Shown: positions 1-6,309, counted from the first letter of the stretch. The stretch is 8,017 nucleotides of DNA from CALIKS01 sp964440295 (GCA_964440295.1 CAYTRT010000040.1:1-8017); one strand, 5' to 3'. Program-made: numbers and translations. The notes: generated from the sequence alone by a model not told the origin.

Positions 1-328
1 GCTTATCATGAATTCTTTCTGGCGGCACCGATATGTCCTGCAGTCGATGCTGAGCCTTCCGAGAAGTTTCTCGAATATGCTGATAATATCGGGGATCTGT
101 GTTACCTGCTACAACCTGGTAACAAATGTCCTCAACCCACCCCTCCGCGTCGAAAAACCCGCGGCATGCCACTGCTGGATATTTCTCGAGATAAGGCATA
201 AGGATCCTCCTTAGCCCTCTTTAACAGACCATATAACAGTACGCTGGATGCCTTAACAACCCACCTCTATTAATTATCATCCCATTTCGACACGTAGGGC
301 TCCGATCTACCGAGAGACTCGCTATGCT
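1..328 (-). pseudogene. decayed LAGLIDADG homing-endonuclease-like gene, 5' part, runs off window start
   Basis: Reading the minus strand, a frame open from 220 to 1 (with an ATG at 199-197) encodes LEKYPAVACRGFFDAEGWV and then VVAGNTDPRYYQHIRE. RGFFDAEGWV matches the LAGLIDADG helix of archaeal intron or intein endonucleases, and NTDP followed by an amphipathic stretch ending in DISVPP resembles the usual continuation (NTD..LL..I...L..LGI). Directly upstream but in another frame (266 to about 190) is VKASSVLLYGLLKRAKEDPY, the type of segment that normally precedes this motif. Further upstream, SIASLSVD (328-305) and, one frame over, RSEPYVSKWDDN (308-273) together resemble a helix-turn-helix ending in VSKW. 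At least two frame changes and stop codons (272-270, 269-267) separate the pieces, and the first LAGLIDADG repeat seems to be missing. I read this as a decaying mobile endonuclease gene. An AGGAGG 6 nt before the ATG at 199 leaves open a short expressed remnant. The 3' part is outside the window. Confidence 0.55.
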
Positions 329-590
329 AAACTTTTACGGCTCTGCCGCCCATCTTTTTGGGATTAGTAATGGACGAGGCTAGTAGTTTGGTCGAAAATT
401 TAAAGTTAAGTTAATGAGGATGTTTTGTCGATAAGGGATTATAGTACCCGTCCGGGTTATTTGCTTGACGTATTCGGCGAGGGCTTAAACTAAGTGTTAA
501 GCCTCTTCGATGAGTGAATCACGTAAGCAGCAACTCTGACTCTGATTTTATTAGCGGCATTAAAGCCTGATAGAGCTTGTAAAACATTAC
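329..590. other. intergenic stretch without a supportable gene
   Basis: No frame on either strand holds a convincing protein here; stops are frequent and the short open stretches lack recognisable motifs. I found no tRNA T-loop or rRNA-like block. The visible items are an AT-rich tract around 396-413, which could be a TATA-like element in either direction, and a compact inverted repeat at 441-460. On the minus strand the area lies downstream of the small membrane protein gene ending at 591 and upstream of the decayed endonuclease, so it may include more eroded endonuclease sequence. Confidence 0.5.
441..460. repeat. short inverted repeat, possible hairpin
   Basis: ACCCG (446-450) and CGGGT (453-457) are exact reverse complements separated by TC. 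ATA (441-443) and TAT (458-460) extend the pairing across a two-base bulge. The surroundings are AT-rich, so this GC stem stands out. It could be an RNA hairpin near the 3' end of the minus-strand membrane protein transcript or a protein-binding site. A 2-nt loop is too tight for a stable RNA hairpin unless a closing pair opens. No function is assigned. Confidence 0.35.
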
Positions 591-947
591 TTAAAGTGGA
601 GACTTCAAGTCCTTGCTTTGTCTGTTGAGCGTTGCTGTTGATATTAGTTTTGGAGCGGTGAGTATTAGTCCCCATAGCGTGAATATGGATGTGGTCATTA
701 ATCCTCCGACCAGCGTCATTTCGTGAAGCATTACGGGTATCTCTGCAGGGTTTGTCATTGCAGTTAAGAAGGGCGGCCAGGGCACTACTTCTCCATGCCA
801 GACGTGTTCTATTGCTAGTAGTGCTACACCACCCCAGAGAAGCGCATTCAGGATGCTCAGCTTTAGTTTTTCAGTTTTTTTGCCGAGTGTTTTTTGAATT
901 AGCGTCGTTATTATTGCAATGATCATGGGTGTGATGAAGCAGGTCAT
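591..947 (-). CDS. small three-helix membrane protein of unknown function
   Basis: 118 residues when started at the ATG at 947-945, which has GGAGG 9 nt upstream (forward CCTCC at 957-961). The frame stays open upstream to 1058, but that extension overlaps the divergent gene and lacks membrane-protein character, so I reject it; a second ATG at 926 is possible. Hydrophobic segments fall near residues 3-20, 31-47 and 77-97. Between the second and third lies EHVWHGEVVPWPPF (residues 47-60), rich in His, Trp and Pro, and HE recurs at 75-76. The core LSILNALLWGG...EH resembles LKFLSLILWGA...DH of the divergent neighbour, so the two are likely paralogues. I do not recognise the family. The conserved acidic-His pair at the end of helix 2 could bind a metal or a cofactor, but nothing proves it. 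The C-terminal tail is polar and basic. Confidence 0.75.
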   Translation of the reverse strand: MTCFITPMIIAIITTLIQKTLGKKTEKLKLSILNALLWGGVALLAIEHVWHGEVVPWPPFLTAMTNPAEIPVMLHEMTLVGGLMTTSIFTLWGLILTAPKLISTATLNRQSKDLKSPL

Positions 948-956
948 CTTAGTCTT

Positions 957-961
957 CCTCC
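957..961 (-). promoter_or_regulatory. Shine-Dalgarno site fixing the start of the minus-strand membrane protein
   Basis: The reverse complement reads GGAGG, 9 nt before the ATG at 947. It argues for that start over the much longer open frame reaching 1058 and over the ATG at 926. Confidence 0.55.
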
Positions 962-976
962 AGTAACACCATAAAG

Positions 977-999
977 TTAAATAGTTGTTACTAATAAAC
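977..999. promoter_or_regulatory. interlocked divergent promoter region
   Basis: Two TATA-like boxes lie in the 65-nt gap between the divergent starts at 947 and 1013. TTAAATA (977-983) would place a plus-strand transcript start near 1005, just before the ATG at 1013 and after the TTG at 1001. GTTTATTAG on the minus strand (999-991) would place a transcript start near 969, leaving room for the GGAGG of the minus-strand gene. The boxes are close enough that one bound factor could affect both genes. The calls rest on composition and spacing only. Confidence 0.45.
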
Positions 1000-1012
1000 C
1001 TTGTTGACCAGT

Positions 1013-1303
1013 ATGTGGCTAATAGTGCTGCTTTTCTCCGCAACAATTTCAACGGCATTGTGGTACGCTAAGGCAGAAGACGATAAGTACATGCTGAAAT
1101 TCCTAAGTCTGATTCTATGGGGAGCATCAATAATGGTCTTTGTAGACCACGTAGTAGGATATCTTGCTGAAGGCGGAGAATTCATAGAAATGACCATAGA
1201 ATCGACAGTGCTAGGCTTCGCCATGCTGATCACAGCACTAATAATATGGGAAATAGCACTATTGGTGAAGGATCCGAAGCAAGTTATCCATAAAAGAAAA
1301 TAA
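1013..1303 (+). CDS. small membrane protein, probable paralogue of the divergent neighbour
   Basis: 96 residues from the ATG at 1013. A TTG at 1001 would add four residues, but it lies upstream of the transcript start predicted from the TATA-like box at 977-983. Hydrophobic segments fall near residues 2-17, 29-45 and 64-85, with a charged loop AKAEDDKY between the first two and a Lys-rich C-terminal tail. The segment LSLILWGASIMVFVDHVVGYLAEGGEF aligns by eye with the equivalent part of the minus-strand protein ending at 591: an LWG motif in helix 2, an acidic residue plus His (D45-H46) at its end, then a Gly/Glu-containing loop. The family is not one I can name. The nikR-like gene follows 60 nt downstream with its own TATA-like box, so co-transcription is possible but not required. 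Function unknown; a role in metal homeostasis is only a guess from the neighbour. Confidence 0.75.
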   Translation: MWLIVLLFSATISTALWYAKAEDDKYMLKFLSLILWGASIMVFVDHVVGYLAEGGEFIEMTIESTVLGFAMLITALIIWEIALLVKDPKQVIHKRK

Positions 1304-1331
1304 CTAAATTTTGTTCCTAATATAACTCGTA

Positions 1332-1339
1332 AAATATAT
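1332..1339 (+). promoter_or_regulatory. TATA-like box for the nikR-type gene
   Basis: AAATATAT is centred about 28 nt before the ATG at 1364, with no Shine-Dalgarno in between. This is the geometry expected for a leaderless archaeal transcript. Confidence 0.5.
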
Positions 1340-1363
1340 CACAGGCATTAGATTATCATTACT

Positions 1364-1798
1364 ATGAAGGTAGACATGGGTCCAAAGTCTAGGAAAGCTA
1401 TTAAGACCGGAGTTTCTTTTCCGTCGGAGCTTTTAGAGAGCTTTGACAGAGTATTAAGAGAGATGGGCATATCTTCTAGGTCTCAGGGACTACAAGAGGC
1501 GATTCGGGCATTCATAACCACAAATACTTGGAAGTTTAGTGGTCAAGAAAATGTGGCGGGGGTCGTATTAGTTCACTATTCACACGACGTCAAAGGCCTC
1601 GAAGAAGAGTTGACAGATGTTCAGCACGACTACATGGACATCATTCCATCAGCCCTACACCTGCATTTAACGATGGATGACTGCCTATTGATAATAGCCG
1701 TAAAAGGAGTCGCGTCAAAAATCAGAGAATTAACAGAGAAAATCAGAAGCATAAAAAAGATCAAACAACTCCAACCAATACTCACTCCGATATATTAG
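1364..1798 (+). CDS. nikR: NikR-family nickel-responsive transcriptional regulator
   Basis: 144 residues, normal for NikR (about 130-150). NikR is a cytoplasmic tetramer that binds operator DNA when nickel is loaded and usually represses nickel uptake genes. Residues 14-52 form the ribbon-helix-helix DNA-binding domain (TGVSFP strand, then SRSQGLQEAIRAFI). Residues 64-140 form the ACT-like metal-binding domain. All four nickel ligands known from E. coli NikR (His76, His87, His89, Cys95) are present with exact spacing: His88 in VQHD, His99 and His101 in LHLH, and Cys107 in DDC. The regulator is therefore likely to sense nickel, although some archaeal family members control other metal genes. 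The start at 1364 is supported by the TATA-like box; an ATG at 1376 is an alternative. The stop lies 9 nt from that of the convergent enolase-superfamily gene. No nickel transporter of the NikABCDE or NikMNQO type is visible here, so its targets are probably elsewhere or include the small membrane proteins upstream. Confidence 0.93.
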   Translation: MKVDMGPKSRKAIKTGVSFPSELLESFDRVLREMGISSRSQGLQEAIRAFITTNTWKFSGQENVAGVVLVHYSHDVKGLEEELTDVQHDYMDIIPSALHLHLTMDDCLLIIAVKGVASKIRELTEKIRSIKKIKQLQPILTPIY

Positions 1799-1807
1799 AA
1801 CAATGTG

Positions 1808-2977
1808 TTATAGCCAGTATTTTTGAAGTAGCGGGCGTCCAAGCCTCGATACGTCGACTTCGCCGTAAGCGGTAAGGGTTCCTATCTGCTTATACATGGC
1901 TTCGTATTTCTCAACTTTCTTTTTATCTAGCTCTACTCCTAGTCCAGGACCTTCTGGGACTTTTATCGCTCCTCCCTCAAATATGAAGCCGTCTCCAAGA
2001 ATCACGTCGCTCTCGAGATACATGTATAATGTCTGGTTAGGATAGAGGAAATTCGGCGTCGATGCAACAAGATGCAAGATTGCGGCCAGCCCGATTCCAA
2101 GCTCTAGTTTTGTGTGGGCAACGACGGGTATCCCTGCAGCTTCGCAGAGCGAGCAGGCCTTCTTAGAAGCTAGGATGCCTCCCTGAAAACCTGGATCTAT
2201 GTGGCTGATCAAATCTACTGATTTATCCATTAATAGGCCGTAAATGTCATTAAGAGTGGTAGCTGAGTCTCCAGACGCTATAGGGATGTTGGATACCTCT
2301 CGGACCCTGACTAGGCCCTCTCTAGTGGTTGGTTCTTCAGCGAACTCGATGTCAAGCGCCTCTAGTCTTTTTAAGTTTCTTACAGCCTCACCGACAGTCC
2401 ATCCACCATTAGCATCAATCCTAATTTTTATCTCATCTCCCAGTGATTCGCGGACTGCTTTTACTCGCGCGTAATCTAGTTTTTCATCAACTCCGACTTT
2501 AATGTAGAATGTTTTAAATTCCTCATTTACGAACCTCTCCGCTTCTTTCGCCATTTTTTCCGGCGCATCAAGTAGTAGCCATGGCGCGAAAGGTATCTCT
2601 CTTCTAAAGCAACCTCCAAGCAATCTATAGAGTGGCTTGTCGATCTCTTTTGCTGCGATGTCTAGGAGTGCCATCTCGACGCCGCATACTACTAAGTTTG
2701 CCACGTTGTGTAAACCGTGTACACCGAGCTTATACATTAACAGCTCGACATTTGTTGGATCTTCATCGATCAAGATTTTCTTTATAGTCTCTATTAGAGG
2801 ATAGATGTAGGATGCGTCGATGAAAGAAGTGATCTCGCCTAGTCCTGTTATGCCGCTGTCGGTTACGACTTCAAGGATAATGAATGTCCCACCTCTTCTA
2901 TGCCCCCAGGACCACCTCTCAGGTTTTCTGTATGGTACAGATATAACACTAATTTTGATGTCTCTAATTTTCAACAA
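1808..2977 (-). CDS. mandelate racemase / muconate lactonizing enzyme family protein (enolase superfamily)
   Basis: 389 residues, a full-length member (family about 350-400). These enzymes bind Mg2+, remove the proton alpha to a carboxylate and then racemise, dehydrate or cycloisomerise; many archaeal members are sugar-acid dehydratases. The N-terminal capping domain covers about 1-125 and the barrel about 130-350. Metal ligands are Asp188 (RIDAN), Glu214 or 215 (AEEP) and Asp237 (SGDS). The His-Asp dyad typical of the mandelate racemase group is present as Asp261 (DPGFQGG) and His288 (PVVAH). The other catalytic motif, normally KxK, reads Tyr158-Ile-Lys160, so one face of the active site is altered. 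That makes the reaction and substrate uncertain; an acid-sugar dehydratase or an epimerase is plausible. The start is TTG: tandem TTG codons at 2977 and 2974 follow GAGGTGA, and the second has the better 6-nt spacing. It is divergent from the ABC importer, which hints at a shared substrate. Confidence 0.9.
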   Translation of the reverse strand: MLKIRDIKISVISVPYRKPERWSWGHRRGGTFIILEVVTDSGITGLGEITSFIDASYIYPLIETIKKILIDEDPTNVELLMYKLGVHGLHNVANLVVCGVEMALLDIAAKEIDKPLYRLLGGCFRREIPFAPWLLLDAPEKMAKEAERFVNEEFKTFYIKVGVDEKLDYARVKAVRESLGDEIKIRIDANGGWTVGEAVRNLKRLEALDIEFAEEPTTREGLVRVREVSNIPIASGDSATTLNDIYGLLMDKSVDLISHIDPGFQGGILASKKACSLCEAAGIPVVAHTKLELGIGLAAILHLVASTPNFLYPNQTLYMYLESDVILGDGFIFEGGAIKVPEGPGLGVELDKKKVEKYEAMYKQIGTLTAYGEVDVSRLGRPLLQKYWL

Positions 2978-2980
2978 GCT

Positions 2981-2987
2981 TCACCTC
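2981..2987 (-). promoter_or_regulatory. strong Shine-Dalgarno before tandem TTG starts
   Basis: The minus strand reads GAGGTGA, a near-perfect match to the archaeal 16S 3' tail, then AGC and two TTG codons. Spacing is 3 nt to the first and 6 nt to the second. It fixes initiation here although no ATG is present. Confidence 0.7.
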
Positions 2988-3024
2988 AATTGCCTAACAC
3001 TTCGAGAGAAAAATAGTTTGGTCG

Positions 3025-3032
3025 TTTATAAA
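3025..3032 (-). promoter_or_regulatory. TATA-like box for the enolase-superfamily gene
   Basis: TTTATAAA lies in an AT-rich tract. A transcript starting about 25 nt downstream (near 3002) would have a leader of about 27 nt that includes the GAGGTGA site. The sequence is palindromic, so orientation rests on position alone. Confidence 0.45.
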
Positions 3033-3143
3033 TAAAAGTTGCAGCACTCTCATTATAAGGAGATCTCAATATATCGACGTTATAATAAGCCCGTTAAAAA
3101 TTATCAGGCCCAGAGATGCCCCTGCGACTTAAGCGGCCGAGTG

Positions 3144-3168
3144 TCATTTGGGTGAAACCCGATAATGA
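3144..3168. repeat. imperfect inverted repeat upstream of the ABC importer operon
   Basis: TCATT (3144-3148) pairs with AATGA (3164-3168), and inside it GGGT (3150-3153) pairs with ACCC (3157-3160) around GAA. This gives nine possible base pairs with a 1-nt versus 3-nt internal asymmetry. It sits just upstream of the TATA-like boxes for the binding-protein gene and about 110 nt upstream of the TATA box of the divergent gene, a reasonable place for an operator. It probably lies outside the transcript, so a DNA-binding role is more likely than an RNA hairpin. Chance is not excluded. Confidence 0.35.
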
Positions 3169-3195
3169 TCTTTATATTCAATTATTTGCTGATAA

Positions 3196-3204
3196 CTTTA
3201 TTAA
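3196..3204 (+). promoter_or_regulatory. TATA-like box for the ABC importer operon
   Basis: CTTTATTAA is centred 28 nt before the ATG at 3228, consistent with a leaderless transcript. A second box, CTTTATATT near 3170-3178, could instead give a leader of about 28 nt. Both support the start at 3228. The in-frame ATG at 3165 has only GC-richer sequence at the TATA position. Confidence 0.5.
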
Positions 3205-3227
3205 TTACCAAATTTCCAAATGAATTG

Positions 3228-4631
3228 ATGTCTAGGAATAGTGAAAGACCAAGTTCAAGCAGAAGGACACTATTGGGTGCTGTTGCGGGAGCTGTCGGTG
3301 GTTTAATAGTTGGAACCGCGATAGGCTCGCTTGCCTTTCCCTCTGCCCAGGCTGAGAGGACTATCACCAAGACTGTTACTGAGACCGTCGGTGCTGGCGC
3401 AACCGTGACAAAGACTGTTACAAGCGAAATTATTAAAGAAGTGACAAAGGAGGTCGAAGTCCCAGTCGCAAAGGCTGGTTGGACTGGTAAAAAGTGGATA
3501 CCTATCGTAGACAAGTTTATGACGTTTAAGGAAGTTCAGGACGAGCTCAGAAGTGAGGGGAAAGTCATAATAGCAAACTGGACCTATTGGGGTCTGTCTG
3601 ATACGGCGTTTCCCAGAGAATTTAAGGATTATGTAGCTATGATGTACGACGTCGACGTGGATATTGACATTTTAGGCACTCAGGAAGCAAAAGGTGGCTT
3701 CATGTTTCAGCTATATTCGGCATACAGCGCGGGCCTGAAAGCGCCATACGACGTCATGCATCTTGAACAGAACTTCTTCGAAGAGGCCGTTGCCAAAGAA
3801 ATAGCCACACCATTCCTACCCTCGCCACTAGTCCCAACGATGATGATGATAGACTCGTACTTCTTAAATCTGCCCTACGGTATACAGTTCCAGAACCACG
3901 CATTAGCTAACTTAACGGTGAACACAAAATATGTAGGTGAGTGGTTTAATTCCTGGCGATCACTGGCCGACAAAAGATTACGAGAAAAATTAACCCTGTG
4001 GGTATTCGAAGACAATGGTTTCTGGGGATGGCTAACGGTGGTGGCGCAGGATCTCGGTAAAAACTACAAGGACCCGAATGATATGAAGGAGGTATTGAAG
4101 TGGGTTGCGGAGAATGTTCATCCAAACGTCTTGAAGTATACAAGTGACGAGGCAGAGCTTGATGAACTCTTGGGAAGAGAGATAAGCTGGGTCTCTGCTT
4201 ACTGGTGTTGCCTAGGAGAGGGATATATGCTTACTAAGCCTGAGCTCAAGGGAAATCAAGTCCTGCCATGGGGATTCAAGAGTCCGCAAGTCAATTTACC
4301 AGGAATACTGTGGATACCGAAGGATGTAGAACATCCGTTATTGGCCCAAGTAGCTGCAGACTGGTTGGTTAGCCCGCTACATCAGCTACCAGACATCAAT
4401 AAGTATAAAGAATATACAAAAGAGCTCTGGCTTCGAACAGAAGAAGGTTTACTCGGTCCCGAATATGCTCTATATGTACCTGACTGGGTCAATGCTCTAG
4501 GACCAAAAGGAATACACGAGGTATATCCAACCATAGAGGAGGTTAAAAAGTGGCCTAAAATTGACTGGGTATACGTTAATGAACACGCTCCCGACTGGAT
4601 AAACTACTATAAAGAGTTAATTGGCGAATAA
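3228..4631 (+). CDS. ABC importer substrate-binding protein, Tat-type signal, PotD-like
   Basis: 467 residues from the ATG at 3228; the frame continues to an ATG at 3165, but those 21 residues read through the promoter. Residues 11-16 (SRRTLL) are a twin-arginine motif, followed by a Gly/Ala-rich hydrophobic segment (17-37) and AQA at 40-42, a likely cleavage site. Export would thus be of a folded protein by the Tat system; the segment could also remain as a membrane anchor. Residues 43-80 form a Thr/Val-rich then charged stalk (TKTVTETV, TKTVTSEI, KEVTKEVEV), as often seen in archaeal binding proteins. The rest resembles family-1 binding proteins of the PotD/FbpA type: LPYGIQFQNHALANLTVN (215-232) corresponds to the hinge-side motif, then the SW..L.D segment at 242-248. 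It delivers substrate to the two permeases encoded next. The pocket region is Trp/Tyr-rich and there is an adjacent Cys pair (327-328). The substrate cannot be told: relatives bind polyamines, iron, thiamine, phosphonates and others. Confidence 0.88.
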   Translation: MSRNSERPSSSRRTLLGAVAGAVGGLIVGTAIGSLAFPSAQAERTITKTVTETVGAGATVTKTVTSEIIKEVTKEVEVPVAKAGWTGKKWIPIVDKFMTFKEVQDELRSEGKVIIANWTYWGLSDTAFPREFKDYVAMMYDVDVDIDILGTQEAKGGFMFQLYSAYSAGLKAPYDVMHLEQNFFEEAVAKEIATPFLPSPLVPTMMMIDSYFLNLPYGIQFQNHALANLTVNTKYVGEWFNSWRSLADKRLREKLTLWVFEDNGFWGWLTVVAQDLGKNYKDPNDMKEVLKWVAENVHPNVLKYTSDEAELDELLGREISWVSAYWCCLGEGYMLTKPELKGNQVLPWGFKSPQVNLPGILWIPKDVEHPLLAQVAADWLVSPLHQLPDINKYKEYTKELWLRTEEGLLGPEYALYVPDWVNALGPKGIHEVYPTIEEVKKWPKIDWVYVNEHAPDWINYYKELIGE

Positions 4632-4657
4632 AGATTAAGCGATTAGGTTAGCTAAAA

Positions 4658-5491
4658 ATGCCACACAAATCCATAAAAGGTTTTTTATTAACAACTCCAG
4701 GATTAATAATGCAACTAGCATTTTTCTTCGTACCTCTAATAATGCTATTTATTATGAGCTTCACACTTAAGGATTCATTCTTCTTCACACCCATATTCAC
4801 CGTAGAAAATTACTTGAAACTCTTTAGAATATACAGAATTGACCTGCAAAATACTTTTTTCCTCGCGGGCGTGGCTGCGATAATAGACGTCTTGTTGGGA
4901 TATCCATTTGCCTACTTCATGCTTAGAAAAGTAAAAAAGTTTGCCGATGTCTTTAGAGCGATATTAATTATTCCACTGTTCGGAGAGCTATACATCGCTT
5001 ATGGATTATTATATCTCATATTGCCAGGCGGTCCAGTAGCGCACATCCTTGAGTCCCTAGGTATACCCGCCATAACGGCTCTTTACTCTTTACCAACTAC
5101 AATATTCGCACTAGCTCTCTATACTTTACCATTCGTAGTCTACAACATAGGTGTATCCCTTCAAGGAATAGAAAGATCCTATGAAGAGGCTGCCCGCTGC
5201 TTAGGTGCGTCTTCGATCCAGACATTCTTAAGGATTACTCTACCACTTAGTTTGCCAGGCATAGTTACGGGCTGGTTAACTAGTTTTGGATGGAACTTAG
5301 GCGCCTATGCGATCCCGATACTTCTAGGAGGACCCATTCTCGGAACTCGTGTCTTGTCAAACCAAATATGGACCACAAGCCTAGTTATCTCTGACTTTGG
5401 CATGGGTAGCGCGCTCGGCGTGATAGTAGTCTTGATAACAATGGTCATCTTTTACGTAGTTACTAGGCTCAGTAAGGGTGTACTAGTATGA
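4658..5491 (+). CDS. ABC importer permease, PotB-like
   Basis: 277 residues, typical of binding-protein-dependent permeases. It should form the channel in the cytoplasmic membrane with the next gene product. Six hydrophobic segments lie near residues 10-32, 66-88, 101-122, 140-162, 199-225 and 250-270. The cytoplasmic EAA loop that docks on the ATPase is clear: EEAARCLGA (176-184) followed by ITLPLSLPG (193-201). GAYAIPILLGG (215-225) after the loop is characteristic of the PotB/FbpB type rather than of sugar or peptide permeases. The start is 26 nt after the binding-protein stop, without a strong Shine-Dalgarno, and the stop overlaps the next start by 4 nt (ATGA), indicating translational coupling. 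The substrate is not deducible. Confidence 0.9.
   Translation: MPHKSIKGFLLTTPGLIMQLAFFFVPLIMLFIMSFTLKDSFFFTPIFTVENYLKLFRIYRIDLQNTFFLAGVAAIIDVLLGYPFAYFMLRKVKKFADVFRAILIIPLFGELYIAYGLLYLILPGGPVAHILESLGIPAITALYSLPTTIFALALYTLPFVVYNIGVSLQGIERSYEEAARCLGASSIQTFLRITLPLSLPGIVTGWLTSFGWNLGAYAIPILLGGPILGTRVLSNQIWTTSLVISDFGMGSALGVIVVLITMVIFYVVTRLSKGVLV
5476..5480 (+). promoter_or_regulatory. Shine-Dalgarno inside the upstream permease gene
   Basis: GGGTG lies 7 nt before the ATG at 5488, within the end of the first permease gene. Together with the ATGA overlap it supports that start for the second permease. Confidence 0.45.
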
Positions 5492-6300
5492 ATAAGCATA
5501 ACAAAGAAAAAATCTATTCAGCGATCGTTTATCTATATTTAATTTTCGTGTGCATCTTGATTCTTATGCCTCTTGGAATAACCCTGTACAGAGCAATATT
5601 CATTTATGATGAGAACGGAAACTTAACTATCACAATAGAAGCATATTTTACTATCTCTGAAGCGTTTTGGGAAAAGCTACAAACTAGTATAGCAATTGCG
5701 CTTGTAACGGTTGCTATTACTACGGCTGTAAGCCTACCAGTTGCTTACGGAATCGCTAGGTACGATTTTGGAGGAAAAAAGCTTCTATTCACGTTATTGA
5801 ATGGTGTATGGTACGTCCCTGGAATAACGTATGGGCTCTCGCTAGTCCTGGCCTACTACTTCGTTTACAGGTTTCTACTAGGGTTTTGGGGATTCGTAGC
5901 AGCCTATTCAACAGGATTTATGTTGTTATCACTTTTAACAATGATCGTGGCATTCAAGAATTTTGACCCTGTTTATGAAGAGGCTGCTCGCTGCCTTGGT
6001 GCTGGAAGGCTTAAAACATTTCTAAGAGTCACACTTCCACTGATAGGGCCAGGAATTACAGCCGGAGTTATTTTAGTCCTCGTGTTGTCACTGAATGAAT
6101 TTATTACCGCTCTACTTATTAGTCTGCCCACAAGAGTTAAGACAGCTCCACTACAAGTGTTTAGTGATATCAGACATGCAGGAGTCAGGCCTTTTGTTGC
6201 AGCTGAGGCGACAATACTACAGCTTGTCTCGTTAGCGATAGTAATCATCTATCTTAAGTTTTTCGGCACAAAATACTTAAGAGGCTCCATTATGATCTGA
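5488..6300 (+). CDS. ABC importer permease, PotC-like
   Basis: 270 residues; partner of the preceding permease in the membrane channel. Hydrophobic segments fall near residues 12-33, 68-90, 104-127, 133-155, 186-208 and 240-259. The EAA loop reads EEAARCLGA (164-172), then FLRVTLPLIGPGI (178-190). SLNEFITALLIS (201-212) corresponds to the S-[FL]-[DN]-E-F motif common in PotC-type permeases. The loop is almost identical to that of the first permease, as expected when one ATPase dimer docks both. A hydrophilic loop between helices 1 and 2 (about 39-60) should face outside. The start overlaps the upstream stop (ATGA), and the ATPase gene begins 10 nt after this stop, so the three are one operon. 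Confidence 0.9.
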   Translation: MNKHNKEKIYSAIVYLYLIFVCILILMPLGITLYRAIFIYDENGNLTITIEAYFTISEAFWEKLQTSIAIALVTVAITTAVSLPVAYGIARYDFGGKKLLFTLLNGVWYVPGITYGLSLVLAYYFVYRFLLGFWGFVAAYSTGFMLLSLLTMIVAFKNFDPVYEEAARCLGAGRLKTFLRVTLPLIGPGITAGVILVLVLSLNEFITALLISLPTRVKTAPLQVFSDIRHAGVRPFVAAEATILQLVSLAIVIIYLKFFGTKYLRGSIMI

Positions 6301-6309
6301 TGATTAGAA

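Noticed and set aside
1..201. Plus-strand frame open from the window start to TAA at 199-201, which could be the 3' end of a gene.
   Set aside because: It is exactly antisense to the LAGLIDADG-like frame, and its translation (Pro- and Arg-rich near the end) shows no recognisable motif. The minus strand explains the sequence better.
490..675. Minus-strand 61-codon frame.
   Set aside because: It overlaps the 3' end of the small membrane protein gene in another frame and is low-complexity polar sequence without motifs or an initiation signal.
948..1058. N-terminal extension of the minus-strand membrane protein to an ATG at 1058.
   Set aside because: It would run through the divergent promoter and the start of the plus-strand gene; the GGAGG at 957-961 points to the ATG at 947.
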